Of a stretch of DNA of 64,000 bases, positions 60,031-64,000 are shown piece after piece. Origin of the DNA: Pseudolabrys sp. FHR47 (GTDB lineage: Bacteria; Pseudomonadota; Alphaproteobacteria; Rhizobiales; Xanthobacteraceae); the NCBI RefSeq assembly GCF_005153485.1, contig NZ_CP039740.1, positions 3,413,001-3,477,000 of the forward strand, given 5' to 3'. Under the pieces are notes generated by a model. The model saw nothing but the letters and a program-made list of their open reading frames with translations. It had not been told where the DNA came from and made no database searches. The position numbers and the translations under genes are program-made. Within the stretch, counting starts at the first letter, position 1; every line of letters starts with the position of its first letter.

Positions 60031-61278
60031 CTAACGGCCGGCATTGCCGTAGATCTCGATCAGATTGCGGGCTTCCTTCAGGGTGTATTTCGGATCGCCC
60101 CAGCTCGGCTCCTCGGCGCCGTCGCCCCAATTGCGTGGGCGGTAGAAGATGAGGCCACCGAGCTTGTCCATCTTTTTCATCTCGCCGATCCAGTTCGGCC
60201 GCGCCCAGTCGTCGTGATAATGCGTCGACTTGGCGACCTGCGGCATCCACAGCTTGCCGTCGAGCGACTCGCGGGCGATGCGCATGGCGCGCTCGTAAGG
60301 CTCCGGTTCCTTGATCGCCTTTGACTTGCCATCGCAAGCAAAGGTGAACTGGCAGGCCAGATGCCGGTGTTTGTTCTGATAGACGACGCCGCAGATATCG
60401 TTCGGGTAGTACGGCGAGAACACGCGGTTGAGCACGACCTGGGCCACCGCCATCTGCGCGGTCACAGGTTCGTCACGGGCTTCGAAGTAAATCGCGTGCG
60501 CAAGGCACTTCTCGGCCTGGGTGCGTTTGGCGCCGGCCAGTGACAGACGCTCGGCTGGCGACCGCGGCCGCTGATCGGGACCGGTGACGATGCCCTTGGC
60601 CGCGACGCTTTCTCCTTGGTCGACATTGATATCGCCGGTCGGCGGCGACAGCGCCGACATCTTTACATCGGGATCGCCGGACGCGATCACGACAGGCGCA
60701 TCGCCCGGCGCCCAGGGCGACAGCCGCTTCTGCTCGCCGGCCAGCGGCTTCCGTTCAAAGAACACGTCGTCGCTGGAGTAGAGTTCCAGCCGCGGGCCTT
60801 CGTCCTTGCGCTTGAGATCGAGCTGCGGGCCGGCACTGCGTTCGATCGCAGCCAGCGCCGGCAGAGGCGGCATCGGCAAGCGCGCACGCGACAAAAGCGA
60901 ATCGCGCTTGCCGGCGCGGTTCACCGTCGGGAACCGAAACGGCGCATTGGGATCGGTCCAGGGCTGCGCCGCGATCGACTGCGTGACATCGTTCGGATCA
61001 AGGCTGGCCAAGGTGTAGACAGGTCGGGGAATTTCAGTACCGACCGGCCGCGGCAGCGAAAACATCGCGGCATGGATGGTGCCGAAGGGCGATGCTATCA
61101 GATGCTCTCGCGCGCGCTCCGCGACGCCGGGCTGACGCGCCAGCAACGAGGCCAGATCCTGCTCGCCGACCGCTGTGGGCAGAACGGCAAAAGCCGCCGC
61201 GGCACAGCCGAGCAGCCTCACCCTTCTCCACACGCCATAACGCCGGCGTACTTTCACATTGACTTTACGCGACGCCAC
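60031..61278 (-). CDS. SleB-type cell wall hydrolase
   Basis: 415 residues from GTG 61278. A basic start and hydrophobic helix (about 19-37) suggest export or membrane anchoring. A long Pro/Ser/Asp-rich linker region (40-250) leads to the Hydrolase_2 (SleB) domain, with KCLAHAIYFEARDEPVTAQM (about 257-276, catalytic Glu near 266), VVYQNKHRHLACQFTFACDG and STHYHDDWARPNW. It probably cleaves peptidoglycan glycan strands as a lytic transglycosylase. Spore germination is not relevant in this group. Confidence 0.9.
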   Translation of the reverse strand: MASRKVNVKVRRRYGVWRRVRLLGCAAAAFAVLPTAVGEQDLASLLARQPGVAERAREHLIASPFGTIHAAMFSLPRPVGTEIPRPVYTLASLDPNDVTQSIAAQPWTDPNAPFRFPTVNRAGKRDSLLSRARLPMPPLPALAAIERSAGPQLDLKRKDEGPRLELYSSDDVFFERKPLAGEQKRLSPWAPGDAPVVIASGDPDVKMSALSPPTGDINVDQGESVAAKGIVTGPDQRPRSPAERLSLAGAKRTQAEKCLAHAIYFEARDEPVTAQMAVAQVVLNRVFSPYYPNDICGVVYQNKHRHLACQFTFACDGKSKAIKEPEPYERAMRIARESLDGKLWMPQVAKSTHYHDDWARPNWIGEMKKMDKLGGLIFYRPRNWGDGAEEPSWGDPKYTLKEARNLIEIYGNAGR

Positions 61279-61460
61279 GCAACGTCCCCGACCACGTATG
61301 TCACCCGTGATCGCGACAATGCGTCAGGTTTCGTTATTGGCTGGTTAACCTTGCCCGCGCGTTAACGCCGCACGGCCTCGTGCGCGCGAAAGAGACTGTT
61401 AACCCTATCGAAATCGACGCCCGGCAGAATACGATACCGGATGGGTCATCACGGGGCGCC

Positions 61461-62810
61461 ATGGAACTCCTATCTTTACTCACGACTCTTGGCGGCCAGG
61501 CGGTGCTCGCCCAGCTCAGCCTTGTCCTTCTGATCGTTGCCATTATCGTCTACCGGCGACAGCACGCGCAGTATCAGCATCTGTCAGTCGGCCTCGATAA
61601 CATGTCGCAAGGCCTGTGCATGTTTGACAGTCGCGGCCGTGTCGTTCTCAGCAATCGCCGCTATCTCGAGATGTACCGGCTGTCGCCGGATGTCGTGAAG
61701 CCGGGGCTACCGCTCCGCGACCTGATCGTGCACCGAAAGCAGACCGGGCTGTTCACGGGGAACATCGACGAATACTGCGCCGGCATCTTCGAGCGTGTCC
61801 GCACGCGCAGCGAACTCGGCGCCTATGTGCCGGCCAAGGACGGCCGCATCGTACTGGCCAAGGACGAACCGTTGGCCAGCGGCGGATGGGTCTCGACGCA
61901 CGAAGACGTCACCGAACAGCGCAATGCCGAGCTTGAGCGCGCCGCGAGCCGCGACACTGAGCGGCGGCGCACCGTCATCGACAGCGCCATCGCCACTTTC
62001 CGTCCGGCTGCGGAAAACCTGCTGCTACGCGTCAGCGACGGAGCGGCCGCGATGCGTTCCACCGCCGATGCCCTGTTTGAGGCTTCCGACAAGACCGCGC
62101 AATGCGCCGACACCGCCGCGCAGGCCTTTAACGAGGCCAGCGCCAATGTCGAAACGGCAGCCATCGCCGCCGAGCAACTGTCGCAGTCTATCGGAGAAAT
62201 CAGCCAACAATTGAGCCACGCCAGCTCGATCGTAAAGCTGGCGACCGAGGAAGCGCGCGCCACCGACAACGAGATCGGCCAACTCGCCGACGGCGCACAA
62301 AAAATCGGGGACGTAATCAAGCTGATCGGCGACATCGCCGGGCAGACCAACCTGCTGGCGCTCAATGCCACGATCGAAGCGGCGCGTGCCGGCGAAGCGG
62401 GCCGCGGCTTTGCCGTCGTGGCATCGGAGGTCAAGTCGCTGGCGGTGCAGACCGCGAAGGCGACCGAAGACATCGCCGGCCATATCCTCGCCGTGCAGAA
62501 CTCGACCGGCGGGGCCATCGAGGCGATCCGCAACATCGCCGAGCGCATGGGCGAGATCAATCGATACACCGTGGCGGTGGCCGCCGCGGTCGAGCAGCAG
62601 AGCGCGGCGACCGACGAGATTTCGCAGAACGTCGCCGCCGCGGCGCAAGGCTCCGGCCATGTCGTTCAGGTGACCGGCGAAGTGGCGGCGGCCGCCGGCG
62701 AGACCCGTGCCTCGGCGGAAATCGTCCGCGCCACCTCACAGAGCGTGGAAGGCGCGGTCGGCAACCTCCGGCTTGAGGTCGAGGACTTCCTCAAGAAGGT
62801 GGCGGCGTAG
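61461..62810 (+). CDS. PAS-containing methyl-accepting chemotaxis-type receptor
   Basis: 449 residues from ATG 61461 (a GTG at 61380 is possible). One transmembrane helix (about 16-32), then a PAS_7 domain (about 42-155, [20 protein letters not shown]), no HAMP and no periplasmic sensor, then the MCP signalling domain with the tip sequence [20 protein letters not shown] and [14 protein letters not shown]. The C-terminal CheR pentapeptide is absent. It probably senses an internal signal such as redox or ligand through PAS. Its PAS resembles that of the GGDEF-EAL protein at 30357. Confidence 0.9.
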   Translation: MELLSLLTTLGGQAVLAQLSLVLLIVAIIVYRRQHAQYQHLSVGLDNMSQGLCMFDSRGRVVLSNRRYLEMYRLSPDVVKPGLPLRDLIVHRKQTGLFTGNIDEYCAGIFERVRTRSELGAYVPAKDGRIVLAKDEPLASGGWVSTHEDVTEQRNAELERAASRDTERRRTVIDSAIATFRPAAENLLLRVSDGAAAMRSTADALFEASDKTAQCADTAAQAFNEASANVETAAIAAEQLSQSIGEISQQLSHASSIVKLATEEARATDNEIGQLADGAQKIGDVIKLIGDIAGQTNLLALNATIEAARAGEAGRGFAVVASEVKSLAVQTAKATEDIAGHILAVQNSTGGAIEAIRNIAERMGEINRYTVAVAAAVEQQSAATDEISQNVAAAAQGSGHVVQVTGEVAAAAGETRASAEIVRATSQSVEGAVGNLRLEVEDFLKKVAA

Positions 62811-62816
62811 CTCCGC

Positions 62817-64000
<1,184 letters not shown>

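Overview
The window is GC-rich chromosomal DNA from an alphaproteobacterium. It most resembles Hyphomicrobiales of the Bradyrhizobiaceae/Xanthobacteraceae type (Bradyrhizobium, Rhodopseudomonas, Pseudolabrys). The evidence is a RibB with a decayed GTP cyclohydrolase half, a TIGR02301 protein, an RT0821-type lipoprotein, a Bug-type binding protein, TAXI-TRAP transport, two general-stress (EcfG-type) promoters, and intergenic palindromes that translate to the familiar spurious peptides PAKAGT and MAGLDPAI/RVKPGDD. Genus is not resolved. No phage, insertion sequence, integrase or CRISPR array is visible. The one RNA gene is tRNA-Pro(CGG).

Layout. 1-4.3 kb: end of dxs, tlyA, a MATE exporter and an Fe-S rRNA/tRNA uracil methyltransferase. 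4.4-7.6 kb: a DUF1194 VWA protein and the aroC-ribB pair. 7.8-10.8 kb: a LysR regulator, a secreted tandem rhodanese and an orphan Bug-type binding protein. 10.9-16.3 kb: histidine phosphatase, fabI, an ECF sigma/anti-sigma pair, a CbpA-type DnaJ, a lipoprotein and pdxH. 16.4-20.6 kb: an SDR, a small stress-promoter gene, a MazEF-like pair, CorA, a poly-Gln mini-protein and an L,D-transpeptidase. 20.6-25.3 kb: phosphoesterase, extensin-like protein, acyl-CoA synthetase and an AT-rich orphan gene. 25.3-28.7 kb: small housekeeping and unknown genes, including a 47-residue membrane protein under a stress promoter overlapped by a hairpin that can hide its ribosome site.

28.8-32.7 kb: a homologue of RpfF, the synthase of diffusible cis-2-enoic fatty acid signals, lies divergent to a membrane PAS-GGDEF-EAL protein with intact cyclase and phosphodiesterase motifs. 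This looks like a self-contained fatty-acid signal to c-di-GMP circuit and is the most interesting module in the window. 32.8-35.7 kb: DUF1499, MBL hydrolase and a secreted beta-helix protein. 35.8-43.1 kb: a sugar-acid or hydroxy-acid catabolic island (IlvD/Edd dehydratase, fused TRAP permease, TAXI binding protein, RraA-type aldolase, FadR regulator, EamA transporter). 43.1-44.9 kb: a GSU2403-type nucleotidyltransferase with a very AT-rich upstream region carrying a repeated 11-mer, and a lipoprotein.

45-64 kb is mostly housekeeping: tRNA-Pro, Sua5, an FAD-linked 2-hydroxyacid dehydrogenase, GNAT, SRAP, NUDIX, a response regulator, dihydroorotase, YgfZ, Tag, an HD hydrolase, a tyrosine phosphatase, a PaaI thioesterase, ferredoxin, an AcuI-type reductase, MFS, a SleB hydrolase, a PAS-MCP receptor and the C-terminal part of pyruvate phosphate dikinase. 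Start codons were chosen by reading ribosome sites, so several differ from the longest open frame.
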